A DNA stretch of 64,000 bases from Acetobacter malorum (GCF_001580615.1 NZ_LHZC01000054.1:184208-248207); one strand, 5' to 3'; numbered from the stretch's first letter, positions 1 through 10,077 are shown. Notes: generated from the letters alone by a model not told the origin. Numbers and translations: made by a program.

Positions 1-676
1 CGAGGTCCTGCTGCTCGTTGTCCAGCGTCGTGGGCGCCTTGTATACTTGGACGTCGTGATAATTCACGACCGATGACTGGACTGCCTCGGAGAAGGGCTT
101 GCCCGTCTGCGCCTCAATCTGCTTCACAAGCGCCTTGATGGCTTCCTCGGTCGATGCCTTCAGACCCTCGATATGCCCCCCGTTCAGCAGGACCTGGATG
201 GCGTCGTAGGTATCCTTGGGGATGATGTAATAGGAGCCGTCCGCAGTGAAGCCCGAGTAGGTGTTGAGGTGGTTCAGGACATGGTTCAGATTTGCGGAGA
301 TACCGTTGATGAACTTGGACTGAACTCCGGTTCCGTTAATTACATAGTCGACCGGACCAGTACGATGAACATTATCGAAGGTCGCTGTCATGGTTTCCTG
401 GGCCAGGGCTTGGCGGGCGTTGCGGATACCGACCTCGACCTGTTCGGCGATCTCGCCGTGCTTCGTCAACTCACTGCCCAGGATATTTTGGGGGCGGGAT
501 AGGAAGTCGCGCACCTTATCGATCTGGTCCATCGCGGTCTCGAGCGCAGCCTCCTGCGCAGCCAACTTGCTGATTTCGTCGTGAAACCGGAACTCGTTGA
601 TAGTCTGGACGACGACACCGGCGGCCTGATCCTGAAAGAGGCGGCGACCGCGGGTTTCGGAGGTTTCTATGGTCAT
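1..676 (-). CDS. Uncharacterised protein, third gene of the GTPase operon (C-terminus beyond the window)
   Basis: The frame is open from an ATG at 676 to the window edge, so at least 225 residues are encoded and the C-terminus is missing. The ATG overlaps the stop of the preceding gene in an ATGA arrangement, which indicates translational coupling in one operon with the membrane protein and the dynamin-like GTPase. The protein begins MTIETSETRGRRLFQDQA, continues with a charged, probably helical segment, then a mixed region ending near PTTLDNEQQDL. I see no signal peptide or membrane segment in the visible part and do not recognise the family. By context it is the third component of the module; its role is unknown. 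Confidence 0.7.
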   Translation of the reverse strand, partial: MTIETSETRGRRLFQDQAAGVVVQTINEFRFHDEISKLAAQEAALETAMDQIDKVRDFLSRPQNILGSELTKHGEIAEQVEVGIRNARQALAQETMTATFDNVHRTGPVDYVINGTGVQSKFINGISANLNHVLNHLNTYSGFTADGSYYIIPKDTYDAIQVLLNGGHIEGLKASTEEAIKALVKQIEAQTGKPFSEAVQSSVVNYHDVQVYKAPTTLDNEQQDL

Positions 677-1524
677 GCTTGCACCTTCTTGTTCAGGAGT
701 CCGGATAGGGAGTGGACGTGGTTGATGAGTGCGCCCAGCCATTCCTTCTGGATGGTGCTGAACTCGAGGTAATTCCCCGGGGCCCGTTCCTTGAGCTGAG
801 CCAGCAGTACGGTGACACCGTCCACGTGGCGTTCGGTCAGATTGAACAGGCGATTGATTTCCAGCTTGGCCGCGGTGAGCTCAGCGATATGCGTCTGAAT
901 CTTCTTGGTCTCAGTGGCGGCATCTTCGGCAATCGACCGGTTGCGGCTGCGGACGAACAATCCGGCCGCCACCAGGGCAGTGCCGCCGATGGCCCAACCG
1001 ACGGGGCCAGCCAACGCCAGGAATGCTTCACCGGCGGCCACGCCACCGCCACCCGTCGCCAAGGCCCCGCCGCCCAACCAAGCCAGCGCAGCATTGGTCG
1101 CAGCGGCGCCTGACAGGGTGGAGATCGCGGTGCCGGTGCTGGCAGTGCCGAACGTGGTGGCGATGGCCATGGCCGCGCTCGGAGCGAAAGCTGCGACGCC
1201 GACGCCGGTGGCAACACCCGCCGCCGCGCCGGTGCCAGCCCGGGTGTTGACCTTGGCGGCCTCCGCCTCGATGGCGGCGATGATCTCGTTGAAGGTCTTG
1301 AACTCGGCCCGGTATTCGGAGAACGTCTTGTCGAATTCCTTGGGGCTATTGGCTAGGGTGTTAATGTAGTTTTCAACCCTGGTGATGATCTGCTCACTGC
1401 TGGACCGGCGCAGTTCGAACAGTCTGGCCGAGGCTTCACCGACAACATTTGCGGCGGATTCATGCTTGGCTTGGGCTGCCTTCAGGGCTGTGATGGCTTC
1501 TTCTTTCATCGCACTGTTGAACAT
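673..1524 (-). CDS. Membrane protein with central Gly/Ala-rich hydrophobic core flanked by helices
   Basis: This 283-residue protein has a helical, charged N-terminal half (residues 1-95), a long Gly/Ala-rich hydrophobic stretch (about 96-195) able to form hairpin membrane segments, and a second helical, charged tail (195-283). A ribosome site GGGGAG lies about 10 bases before the ATG. It follows the HTH-GTPase gene by 159 bases and overlaps the next gene by four. I do not recognise a named family. The coil-membrane-coil layout resembles small partners encoded beside bacterial dynamin-like GTPases, so a membrane-associated effector or adaptor is a reasonable inference, not a demonstrated role. 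Confidence 0.75.
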   Translation of the reverse strand: MFNSAMKEEAITALKAAQAKHESAANVVGEASARLFELRRSSSEQIITRVENYINTLANSPKEFDKTFSEYRAEFKTFNEIIAAIEAEAAKVNTRAGTGAAAGVATGVGVAAFAPSAAMAIATTFGTASTGTAISTLSGAAATNAALAWLGGGALATGGGGVAAGEAFLALAGPVGWAIGGTALVAAGLFVRSRNRSIAEDAATETKKIQTHIAELTAAKLEINRLFNLTERHVDGVTVLLAQLKERAPGNYLEFSTIQKEWLGALINHVHSLSGLLNKKVQA

Positions 1525-1683
1525 CTTCGTTACTCCCCTTAATCAAGGCGCACGTCCGGCATTCCGCGCTCCAATGTTTGCGCAGGCTCCCGACGGCTGT
1601 AATATTGAAATCGTCTTTTGTTGAGGTGCTAGGAGGTGCCACCATTCGACGGCGGCAGCGAACCTAGTTCCAAGTGGCGTACA

Positions 1684-3849
1684 TTAATTCCTCTGTCTCC
1701 ACGGAATGCCGCCGAAAAAATCCCGAGTGGCTTCCACTTTGGAGATCATGGCGGTCATTTCCTCATGGCTGGTGGCATTCACCAGCTTGCGGAGATTGGT
1801 CAGGTTTTCCTGGAAGGCGGCTTCGGTCGCAGCTAGGCCCTTCTGGAAGCTGTGGCGGGTGTCGTCCCAGTATTTCTCGGAGTACTTGGTAAGCGTTTCG
1901 AGGAAGTGCTGTTCCTTCAGGGCTTCGCAGATCTTCTTCGCCAGCCTGCTCTGCCAGGACGGGCCGAACAGGGAGTAAGTGGCCACGCCGAGAAGCGCCG
2001 CCAATCCGATTGCGAGCGCAATGGGACCGGCAAGAGCGGCGATCAGGCTGGTCGCACTCACCATGCCCGCGGTTGCGCCGATGCCCGCCAGATAGCTAGC
2101 CACACCTGGCAACAGCATGGCGGGACCGACTTCTTCGCTGGCGGCAGTCGCCGCAGCCCAGGCAGCCATGGCTCCACCCGCTCCTGTCGCAGCCAGCGCT
2201 CCGAGGAACACCCCTTTCACATTGAAGATGGTGCCAAGCTCCACGTCACCCACTGACGTCCCCGCGGCCTGATAGTCGGCCAAGATGTCGTTGATGTCGG
2301 GCACCAACTCCTGCGCACGTTCGGCTAGGAAGCTGTTCAGCGTGTTCTGGACGTGGTCTATCAGGTATGAGCCAGCGAGCTGTTGGGCGTCCTTCTTGTC
2401 CTCGTAACGCTCGCGGATGCGCTTCTCGACATAATCCAGCGTGACTAGGTTGCTCAGGTCGGCCTTGACGTATTCGGTGGACGCCGACTTGTTCACCGCG
2501 ATGGTGCTCAGGATACGCTCGGTCTTGCTGCCGATCCGGCGATGACGCAGCGGTTCAGCACGCTCCAGCATCTCCAGCGAGCCCTGAGCACGGTCCCGAC
2601 TCTCCAGTAATTCGACGAGGCGGGCAGTCCATCCATCACAATACGCCTTGGTGGAGTTCTTCAGCTCGACGACCCAACCATCCAGACGGCCACGCACTTG
2701 AACCGGGCAGACCTTACTCAGCAGATCGGCGAGATCCTCTTCGAATGCCTTCCGACGGCTCGGGTCGTCAACGAGGTAGGTGAAGAAGCGGGCGCGGAAG
2801 TCGGTCTGGGAAATAGGTCGGCCGATCAGTTCACCACGAGCCTGGAGACCTTCGAGCAAGTGCGCGTAGGCACGCGAGGACGCCTTGGTGATGATGTCCT
2901 CGAGGTCGGCATGATCTTGGCGGGCCATGGTCGCCACAAAATAGACGTTCCGCAGAACTGGAAGGGTGTCGTCATTGGTTTCAATGGTCGGCAATTGTTT
3001 CAGCAGTGCGTTGGCGAACTGCAGATCCTGCTGATCCATGAACCCCTGAGCCGCCGATGCATAGATAAGGACGTCGGCCAGACTGTGCGCCAGTTCGGCT
3101 TTAGTGTGGTCGTCGTGGGAGTGGCCATAGCCGGGCAGGTCCAAGAGGTCGCAGCCGAGCAGGAATGGAGAGTCCACATACACTAGGGCGGCGAAGCATT
3201 GATCGGCGTCGGCGGGCTGATTGTCGTTGTGGGTGCCATACTTCTTCAGGGTGTCGAACGAACCGGCCACGATCTTATAGTCGTTGCAGTACTGCTCGTC
3301 GCTGGCATGATTCATGTCGAAGCCCTTGCGCATGATCCAGACGTCCTCCTTGATCCAGGAAGGGCGGTCGCTGACATGGCGAACCAGGCTGATGATTGCC
3401 GTAGCGGGCTGGAAGGCGGTCGGCAGGGCATCGCTGCCCATCAGGGTGTTAGCCAACCGGCTCTTGCCTTGGTCGAAACGTCCGCAGGCAGCCACCCGAG
3501 GCTTGCGACCCAGATTGCGGACCTCACGCATGAAACTGGCGGCGGTCGGAGCGCCCTTGAACAGTGCGTCATCCAGAGGAGCAGGGGCCGTCTCGGCGTA
3601 GTCGCTCATCAGCTTGATCTGGGTGGCGATGTCCCGGTAGGGGGCACCGTATTCCAGACCCTGCTTCGTGGAAATGTCGCCGCAATACTTCACCCAGGCT
3701 TTCACGACACCAAGGGGGGTGTTGTCCGGATCTTGCTCATAGCGGGAAACTTGGCTCTGAGAGATGCCGAGATGAGTCGCCATTCCTTCCTGGGATATCT
3801 TGGCGTCGGCTCGCATCCTGGCGAGGTCGTAGGATTCAAATGCGGTCAC
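1684..3849 (-). CDS. HTH-domain dynamin-like GTPase
   Basis: The 721-residue protein starts with an XRE-type helix-turn-helix (about 8-45, containing ISQSQVSRYEQD) and is followed by a large GTPase domain. The P-loop is GRFDQGKS (123-130) and the G3 motif DLPG lies at 237-240 (followed by YGH); no clear NKxD G4 is seen, the nearest candidate being VATMARQD. A long helical region follows, then a hydrophobic Gly/Ala-rich block (about 540-640) that could insert in membrane, as in dynamin-like proteins. A DNA-binding domain fused to a dynamin-like GTPase is unusual. It heads an operon with a membrane protein and a third unknown protein. Dynamin-like families include LeoA and phage-defence or membrane-repair proteins; assignment to one of these is inference. 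Confidence 0.8.
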   Translation of the reverse strand: MTAFESYDLARMRADAKISQEGMATHLGISQSQVSRYEQDPDNTPLGVVKAWVKYCGDISTKQGLEYGAPYRDIATQIKLMSDYAETAPAPLDDALFKGAPTAASFMREVRNLGRKPRVAACGRFDQGKSRLANTLMGSDALPTAFQPATAIISLVRHVSDRPSWIKEDVWIMRKGFDMNHASDEQYCNDYKIVAGSFDTLKKYGTHNDNQPADADQCFAALVYVDSPFLLGCDLLDLPGYGHSHDDHTKAELAHSLADVLIYASAAQGFMDQQDLQFANALLKQLPTIETNDDTLPVLRNVYFVATMARQDHADLEDIITKASSRAYAHLLEGLQARGELIGRPISQTDFRARFFTYLVDDPSRRKAFEEDLADLLSKVCPVQVRGRLDGWVVELKNSTKAYCDGWTARLVELLESRDRAQGSLEMLERAEPLRHRRIGSKTERILSTIAVNKSASTEYVKADLSNLVTLDYVEKRIRERYEDKKDAQQLAGSYLIDHVQNTLNSFLAERAQELVPDINDILADYQAAGTSVGDVELGTIFNVKGVFLGALAATGAGGAMAAWAAATAASEEVGPAMLLPGVASYLAGIGATAGMVSATSLIAALAGPIALAIGLAALLGVATYSLFGPSWQSRLAKKICEALKEQHFLETLTKYSEKYWDDTRHSFQKGLAATEAAFQENLTNLRKLVNATSHEEMTAMISKVEATRDFFGGIPWRQRN

Positions 3850-4090
3850 TTAGGCCACTCCGTTCTCATAGACTCCAAAGGCGACCGAGTTTCTCTCCTG
3901 CGGCCCTAGATACACACTTGATGGTTTTTTTGGGTAAGTCAATTTATAATATGCACCTGAAGGGTAAAGTGGCTAAATATAATCTATTTTGCATATGTTT
4001 GCAGTAGATATGCCAGCGATACCCACTGCAGACGACTGCCCGCGGGCTCAGGCAGGTGCATGCCAGGATTTTTGATAGCCTCGGGTAGGA

Positions 4091-4267
4091 TTATAGGCGA
4101 TCCTCCAGTGCTCGCAGCCATCGCGGGTCTCGGTGTGACCGCTCGTCACAGTGGTGCGGCATTTCAATGGCCGTCATGACGTTGAACCAGCCAAGACTGA
4201 AATTTCTGGTGTGGGCCGCCCAATAGGAGCGTCTGGAGCCACGGAAGATATCGGTGGCCTCATACAT
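4091..4267 (-). CDS. Possible 58-residue protein in the 3850-4656 gap
   Basis: The roughly 800 bases between the GTPase gene and the histidine kinase hold no long gene. The best candidate on the minus strand is a 58-codon frame starting ATG at 4267 and reading MYEATDIFRGSRRSYW at its start, ending in LRALEDRL. It is rich in Arg, His and Trp and could be a fragment of a larger gene. I do not recognise it and see no strong ribosome site. The rest of the gap is featureless to me apart from an AT-rich stretch at 3910-4010 just upstream of the GTPase operon, which probably carries its promoter. Confidence 0.25.
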   Translation of the reverse strand: MYEATDIFRGSRRSYWAAHTRNFSLGWFNVMTAIEMPHHCDERSHRDPRWLRALEDRL

Positions 4268-4656
4268 GCGTGGTTCTGAGCACGCAGGAACGCAGTTTAT
4301 GATCTACCCGCGATTGTAACGGATTAATGTCTGCTTTCTGAAGTGTCCACATGCGCCTCTGGCGTCTCACATGAGGCGAAAGCAGCATGTCTGCTTGTCA
4401 CGCGCTAAGCGGACTTACCGGTTTCGCCCTCATCGCGGTCACAGAATGATGGTTTCAAGCTTTCCACAAGCAGACAGTCCGGTGAGGCGAGGTATACCAG
4501 CGCGCCAGTTCGTGGATTATGGATCGCGCAACCCGCCCCGTTCCCGGCAGAAGTCCCGATGTACAGCTTCACCGGAAATCATAATTCAGTAGCCTGAGGG
4601 TGCAATTCGGTGACGGCCTGGTGTTCCTCAACACGGATCCATGAACAGGCGGTGGA

Positions 4657-6024
4657 TCATATTGCTTTGTTTTCATCAGATCTTGCGTCGGCGTCGGTAT
4701 CGCTGGGCGGGAAATGAACTGTAATGACAATACCCCTTGTTTTTCCCGGAACAGGGGAGGTTATCGTGATGTCAGCCTGAAGTTGAGGAGAGACCTGTCG
4801 AACTATCGCGAGCCCGAGACCACTCCCCTCGGCGTCTGTTTTTCCTCTCACGAAAGGCTTTTCCATATCCTGCAAAATTTCCGGCGTGAGTGGATCGCAG
4901 TCATTGGAGATCAGAATCCTTGAGTCGTCTGTGACAAGCAGACGCACCGGCTGTAGTGAAGAGCCATGAAGAACCGCATTTTCCAGAAGATTGCGAAACA
5001 GGATTCCAGCGATGTCCATGTCCCCCCGAATCGTGAGATGAGACGCTCCTGAAAGTTTGATAATCTGATCTTTTTCCCGCTCAAGTTCCTGCGCCAGAAA
5101 CCGGATGACAGGCACCAGATCAAATCGTTCTTCTGTAAGGGCGATCCCCGACGTTACGCGTGACAGTTGAAGCAGTTTTTCCATCATCCGGCCAATCCTG
5201 CGGGCCTGATGCATAATGGTCGTTGCTCGCTCTTCATGTTCCGAGTGCTGAAGGAAACCTCTCAGAATCTGCACCTGCGCCAGAAGAGCTCCAATCGGAT
5301 TCCGAAGTTCATGGGCGGCGTTGGCTGCGAACGCACGCTCGGTCGAGAGCGCCATTTTCAGGCGTTCCAGCAGAAGGTTGACGGCGGAATGAATCGCAAC
5401 AAGTTCTTCGGGCAGGTCCAGCGGCGGGATTGGAGCCAGATTTGCCCCGCCTCGGCTTCTGATTTCCTGCTGAAGACTTGTGAGAGGCTGCATGGCGCGA
5501 CGCACGCGCCACCGGACCAGAATCCAGATCGCCGGGAAGAAAATCACCATAGGCAGTACCGAGATCAGTATGGCCCGCCTGACCGCTTCGTTTCTGTGAA
5601 AAGTCGGCTCACCCACCAGAATGTAATGATGACCGGAGACGGAAGGCACGATATACACCCGAAATTCCGGAATATTATAAAATCCCGTTGCCAGATGCGG
5701 AACAAACAGTGTCTCCGGCGCATTCTGCGACCGGACTTCAAGCCGACCGTCCGTCGAGGCGATCTGATAAGCCAGAGTGCGTCGGTTTACACCGGGCAGG
5801 CGAGCCGCCTGTCCGCCCGGCGGAGTGGCTCCCTCGCCGTGTTTATCTAGTTCACCAATGACAAATTCCAGACGCTCGGCCACCTCCTGCAAGGAATTAT
5901 CGAGACGCTCCGTGACTTCGTAACGGGTAAAGGCCGCGACGAGGACACTGAGGAGCATCAGCGCTCCAAGCACAATGATCAGAGTCCCGGATACGATGCG
6001 GGACGCCAGACTCCAGCGTTTCAT
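4657..6024 (-). CDS. Two-component sensor histidine kinase
   Basis: A 455-residue inner-membrane kinase. There are two membrane segments (about 10-32 and 151-171) framing a periplasmic sensor loop. The H-box is HELRNP with phospho-accepting His238, the N-box is NLLENAVLHG and the G-box is EGSGLGLAIV. The layout matches CusS/QseC/PmrB-like kinases. Its ATG overlaps the stop of the upstream gene (ATGA), and that gene is a chimera carrying the C-terminal half of an OmpR-type response regulator. The kinase itself appears intact, but the partner has lost its receiver Asp, so the pathway is probably broken unless a second regulator serves it. Confidence 0.9.
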   Translation of the reverse strand: MKRWSLASRIVSGTLIIVLGALMLLSVLVAAFTRYEVTERLDNSLQEVAERLEFVIGELDKHGEGATPPGGQAARLPGVNRRTLAYQIASTDGRLEVRSQNAPETLFVPHLATGFYNIPEFRVYIVPSVSGHHYILVGEPTFHRNEAVRRAILISVLPMVIFFPAIWILVRWRVRRAMQPLTSLQQEIRSRGGANLAPIPPLDLPEELVAIHSAVNLLLERLKMALSTERAFAANAAHELRNPIGALLAQVQILRGFLQHSEHEERATTIMHQARRIGRMMEKLLQLSRVTSGIALTEERFDLVPVIRFLAQELEREKDQIIKLSGASHLTIRGDMDIAGILFRNLLENAVLHGSSLQPVRLLVTDDSRILISNDCDPLTPEILQDMEKPFVRGKTDAEGSGLGLAIVRQVSPQLQADITITSPVPGKTRGIVITVHFPPSDTDADARSDENKAI

Positions 6025-7361
6025 CGGGACGCCGTTCCTGCGAGGCTGTAGCCCCTGCCGCGGACAGTCACGATCAGACCGGCTTCCGTTTTTTTGCGTA
6101 TTCTGCTGATGAAAACCTCGATGGCGTTGCTTTCCACATCGTCGCTGAGGCCATAAAGAGCGTCTTCGATCTGCTCACGGCTGCAGAGCGCGCCCGGACG
6201 ACGGGCGAGAAGCTCGACGATAGCCCATTCCCGTGCGGAAAGATCGACATCCTGTCCATCGCGTCTGAGCTGTCGTCGGGAAAGATCGATTTCGATATGA
6301 CCGATCGTCACGACATTGTCGGGTAACGCCACATAACGTCGGGCAACGGCCTCGATACGGGCCACGAGTTCGTCCAGATCATAGGGTTTGACGATATAAT
6401 CGTCCGCACCATCTGATAGCCCAGCGATCCTGTCGCTGACCTGATCCTGAGCTGTCGTGATCAGAATCGCCAGCGAGGAATGATCGCATCGGATCTCGCG
6501 CAGAAGATCCCGGCCACTGCCCTCTTCCGCCGTGCGAACAGCCTGCTGTGCAGCCTTCACACGCGGATCGTTGTCTTCGAGAGCTCGGGCGGAAGTCAGC
6601 CTTGCACGCGCTACAGTCGGCTCATCATAGGAAAGGATTTCCGGGATCCCGGGACGACCCAGCACGATACCAAGCGCCGATGTCGCCGTTTCAATCTGTT
6701 CGGTCGCCTGGGAATATTCACTGGATGCATTCGCCAGTTCGGCTGAAATGGCCTGCTCATCAACCAGCGTCATCTCACCAGACCGAACTCCCTGGTGAAC
6801 AGACGATTTGATTTTTTCCAGCGTCTCCTGCTGTGCGCGAGCAATACCGAGACGCCGTCGGGCCAGCAGCACACTGGCAGAAGTATCTAGGACCTTCATG
6901 GCGACTACCATCCGTTCGACATGCAGCTTTTGCTGTACGGTCAGTGCTTCGGCTCTCGCGACTTTCGAGGTGGCGCTCCCCTGTCCGGGCAACCAGAGCG
7001 GAACGGAAACGCTGCCTTCGTAGGTTGTGTAACCTTCATTGCTGCCTATGGCATGATCGTCGAAATACTGCCCGGACACAGTCGGACCGCCAGCGAACCA
7101 GGACCCGGCGGCGTCGGCCCGTGCCGTCGCCGAACGATAGTTTGTATTCAGTTCAGTCCGGCCCGGATCAATGGACCAGGCCGCCTCAATTCCCTGAGAG
7201 AATGAGATGCTCTGAGCTTTAGCCTTTGAAATAATTCCCGAAGAAAAGCAGATGAAAATCAGGATAAGAACGGCATAGAAAGAGCGGATTTCAGGGAAGT
7301 GAATAATTTCCCATTCCGAATTACAAGCCACAACCAGATAATCAACATGACGAGCACACAT
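6021..7361 (-). pseudogene. In-frame chimera: outer-membrane efflux protein N-half fused to OmpR-type response regulator C-half
   Basis: Residues about 30-285 read as a TolC/CzcC-type outer-membrane efflux protein, with a signal-like hydrophobic segment, long helices and typical text such as ALGIVLGRPG and DPRVKAAQQAVRTAEE. Around GSGRDLLREIR the sequence becomes the second half of a receiver domain (LSDGADDYIVKPYDL) followed by a complete winged-helix DNA-binding domain ending GRGYSLAG. The receiver beta1-beta3 region with the phospho-acceptor Asp is absent. The simplest reading is one deletion that removed the rest of a czcC-like gene, probably czcB/czcA, and the start of the regulator, joining them in frame. 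The fusion carries an export signal ahead of a DNA-binding domain, so normal function is unlikely. Confidence 0.85.
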
Positions 7362-7748
7362 GAAATTCTGTCGGCTTTCTGTATTGTTGCATTGAAGAAC
7401 CGCTGCAGGATTTTCAGCATACCAGACGAAGCTGACAGGTTCCTGAACGCCATACCGGACTGACGTCAGACTCTATATTCTGAGTGAGACTGGAATGCCT
7501 GGTGAAGTGAATTAAGCTGCATTTCCCACCGGCGCTGGCGGTGCCGCGTGTTAATGAATGTCGCAACCTCAGCGGGGATCACTCATGTGACCTGCAATAG
7601 CCTTCAGAAGAAATACCCTTTGAAAATATACGATATTCACAGATATTTTATACAATAAAATTATTTTACTCCTTGCCTCCAACCGACCACTGACAGATTT
7701 TTCTGTCCCAGACTGAACTGATTGAACATCGAAGTGTCTGGGGCTGGA

Positions 7749-8444
7749 TCACACACCGAACAGATGACCGACCCCGCTCGTAACGATCATGGCGATGACG
7801 CCCCAGAACGTTACCCGCAATGCGGGACGCAAGGGCCGTGCGCCGCCAGCCGCGGCGCCGACAGCACCCAGAATGGCGAGAGTGACGACGGAGGTGAGAG
7901 AGACGCTCCATGAAACCCAGGTCGCAGGTGCCAGAACAGCAGCCATGACGGGCAACATAGCGCCTGACGAAAACGCTGTTGCCGAGGCGAACGCCGCCTG
8001 TACAGGGCGTGCGGCGGTGGCCTCTGAAAGGCCCAGTTCATCTCGTGCATGCGCGCCTAGTGCATCATGCTTCATGAGAGAGACGGCGACCTTGCGCGAG
8101 AGGTCTTCATCCAGACCTTTTTTCTGATAGATCCCGGCCAGTTCGGTGACTTCCCCGTCCCAGTCCGTAGCCAGTTCCTGTTTTTCGCGGGCGATATCGG
8201 CATGTTCTGAATCCGCCTGGGAACTGACCGAAACATATTCGCCGGCCGCCATCGACAGGGCACCGGCAACAAGCGCCGACAGACCCGCGATGAGAATGCT
8301 ACTATGCGCCGCATTGGAACTGGCGACCCCGACAATAAGGCTTCCGGTCGACAGGGTTCCGTCATTGGCCCCGAGAACAGCCGCACGCAGCCATCCCAGT
8401 TTCTCGACGGCATGGCGTTCGGACTGAGGGTGAAGACGCGACAT
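7749..8444 (-). CDS. VIT1/CCC1-family iron/manganese transporter
   Basis: The 231-residue protein matches the VIT (vacuolar iron transporter) family: N-terminal LGWLRAAVLGANDGTLSTGS with the conserved GANDG, a following SMAAGEYVSVSSQ segment, a soluble metal-binding helical loop (about 85-145) rich in Glu/Asp, and three C-terminal membrane helices. Length is normal for the bacterial family. Family members move Fe2+ or Mn2+ across membranes. It is divergent from the cytochrome b561 gene, with 193 bases between them that should hold both promoters. The 295 bases beyond its stop (7454-7748) show no gene. Confidence 0.9.
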   Translation of the reverse strand: MSRLHPQSERHAVEKLGWLRAAVLGANDGTLSTGSLIVGVASSNAAHSSILIAGLSALVAGALSMAAGEYVSVSSQADSEHADIAREKQELATDWDGEVTELAGIYQKKGLDEDLSRKVAVSLMKHDALGAHARDELGLSEATAARPVQAAFASATAFSSGAMLPVMAAVLAPATWVSWSVSLTSVVTLAILGAVGAAAGGARPLRPALRVTFWGVIAMIVTSGVGHLFGV

Positions 8445-8637
8445 AAGACGGCTGTGCTCCTTATAAATACAGTTCTGAATTAGGCAGTAATGCGCATCGC
8501 GACAACAGGAATTTTATTCTGATATTGCGAGTTATTTTCAATATTATTTGCATTTTCGAAAAATCTGTTCTGTTCAGTTTCCTGTCAGGAAAGCATGATA
8601 TGAAGGGGAGTCAGGCTTCATTTTTTCCGGAATCCAC

Positions 8638-9204
8638 ATGCCTTATCCAGCATCGGACATCTCCGCTACCCTGCGCTACGACAGACCGACAATCATCCTT
8701 CACTGGACGACCGCCTTTCTGGTGCTGTTTCAGTTCGCGCTTGGCGAGACCTGGAACTGGCCGGCAAAGCCCGTCCATCATCTTATGGTCGTGGCGCATC
8801 TGACCGCCGGTATCCTGCTGACCGCAATCATGGCGTTCCGTATCGTCTGGCGCCTCACGAAAGGCAGGCACCTGTCAGACCTCCTCCAGCCTGCGGACCG
8901 GATATTCGCCCTCAGCGTGGAATATACGCTTTACGCAATACTGATGGCTGAAATCGTACTGGGCTATCTCTGGCGTTGGGGCGCCGGACAGACGATGAGT
9001 TTTTTCGGCCTCCTGATTTCTGCCCCGTTCGGCCATTTTCCGACACCAGTGCTCGCCTGGATTCAGGCGCTGCATCACTGGAACGCCTGGCTGATTGTCG
9101 GCCTGGCGACAGGTCATGGCGTAGCAGCTCTTTTTCACCAGTTTGTCCTTCAGGACAAAGTTCTGGGACGCATGCTGCCGTGGGCTTTCTCGTGCCGCTC
9201 GTGA
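8638..9204 (+). CDS. Cytochrome b561 family protein
   Basis: A 188-residue membrane protein with four predicted helices and conserved His residues at family positions: IILHWTTAF in helix 1, HHLMVVAHLTAG in helix 2 and LHHWNAWLIVG in helix 4. These would ligate two b-type hemes. Bacterial members pass electrons between quinone and periplasmic partners; some act as superoxide oxidases. A GGA ribosome site lies just before the ATG. It is divergent from the VIT transporter gene and stands 182 bases before the chrA remnant. Confidence 0.88.
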   Translation: MPYPASDISATLRYDRPTIILHWTTAFLVLFQFALGETWNWPAKPVHHLMVVAHLTAGILLTAIMAFRIVWRLTKGRHLSDLLQPADRIFALSVEYTLYAILMAEIVLGYLWRWGAGQTMSFFGLLISAPFGHFPTPVLAWIQALHHWNAWLIVGLATGHGVAALFHQFVLQDKVLGRMLPWAFSCRS

Positions 9205-9386
9205 GGCTGGCGGAGACTCACTCTTTTGCGTGACCGGGCAACAGCGTGATGCCGGATCGCCAGCAACAAGGGACGATGCCCTTTCATTACCATCAGCAGC
9301 TTCATATGGATTTCGGGTTCATGGCACTGTTCGACCACGCATGATGGGCGTCGTGCGCGTGCCCGGAAGATAAGGAGCTCTACCCG

Positions 9387-10077
9387 ATGACCATCGTGCC
9401 ACGCGGCCTGGCGCCAGAAGAACAGCGCACAGGCTCGCCCCGCGAAGTTTTTCTTGTTTTCCTCAGGCTGGGTGTCACCTGCTTCGGTGGGCCTGTCGCG
9501 CATATCGGATATTTCCGTGACGAATTTGTCGTCCGACGTCGATGGCTCAATGAGCACGCCTATGCGGATCTTGTCGGACTACCAGTCGGGTGCGTTTGTA
9601 TTCGGCGGTGGCCACGTGGTGCTGCCATTGCTGCATGAGGCCTTTGTGACCCCGGGTTGGGTGAGCGACGATTCCTTTCTGGCTGGTTATGGCGCGGCAC
9701 AGGCAGTTCCAGGGCCACTCTTCACGTTTGCGGCCTATCTCGGCGCGATCGTCAAACAGTCGCCCAATGGCGTGCCTGGTGCCATCGTGGGTTTGTTCGG
9801 TATCTTTCTGCCGGGTATTCTGATTTTGATTGGTGCATTGCCTTTCTGGGACGCGTGCCGCAGGCGACCTACGGTGCAGGCTATTATGTCCGGTGTCAAC
9901 GCGAGTGTTGTCGGTCTTTTGGGGGCTGCGCTTTACACGCCTGTCTGGACGAGCGCTGTCAGATCGGTGGGGGATTTTGGAATCGTGCTCGTCGGTTTCG
10001 TTCTGCTGACGGTCTGGCGGACGCCCCCGCTAGTGGTGGTCGGTATCAGCGCAATGGGAGGAATTGTGCTGCGTTAG
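9387..10077 (+). pseudogene. chrA: chrA chromate transporter, internally deleted and frameshifted
   Basis: The first about 63 codons encode a ChrA N-terminus (PREVFLVFLRLGVTCFGGP, ending HAYADLVG). Around 9575-9582 the frame shifts by one and the sequence jumps to the second half-domain, beginning YQSGAFVFGGGHVVLPLL and running to the normal C-terminus. Complete two-domain ChrA is about 400 residues; the rest of the first half is gone. A good ribosome site (AAGGAG) precedes the ATG. A GTG or ATG start inside could give a lone C-terminal half, as single-domain CHR proteins exist, but nothing suggests it is expressed. The 284 bases downstream, to the ars operon, contain no gene I recognise. Confidence 0.85.

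Noticed and set aside
4371..4592. 73-residue plus-strand frame in the gap before the kinase
   Set aside because: Basic, low-complexity composition and no ribosome site.
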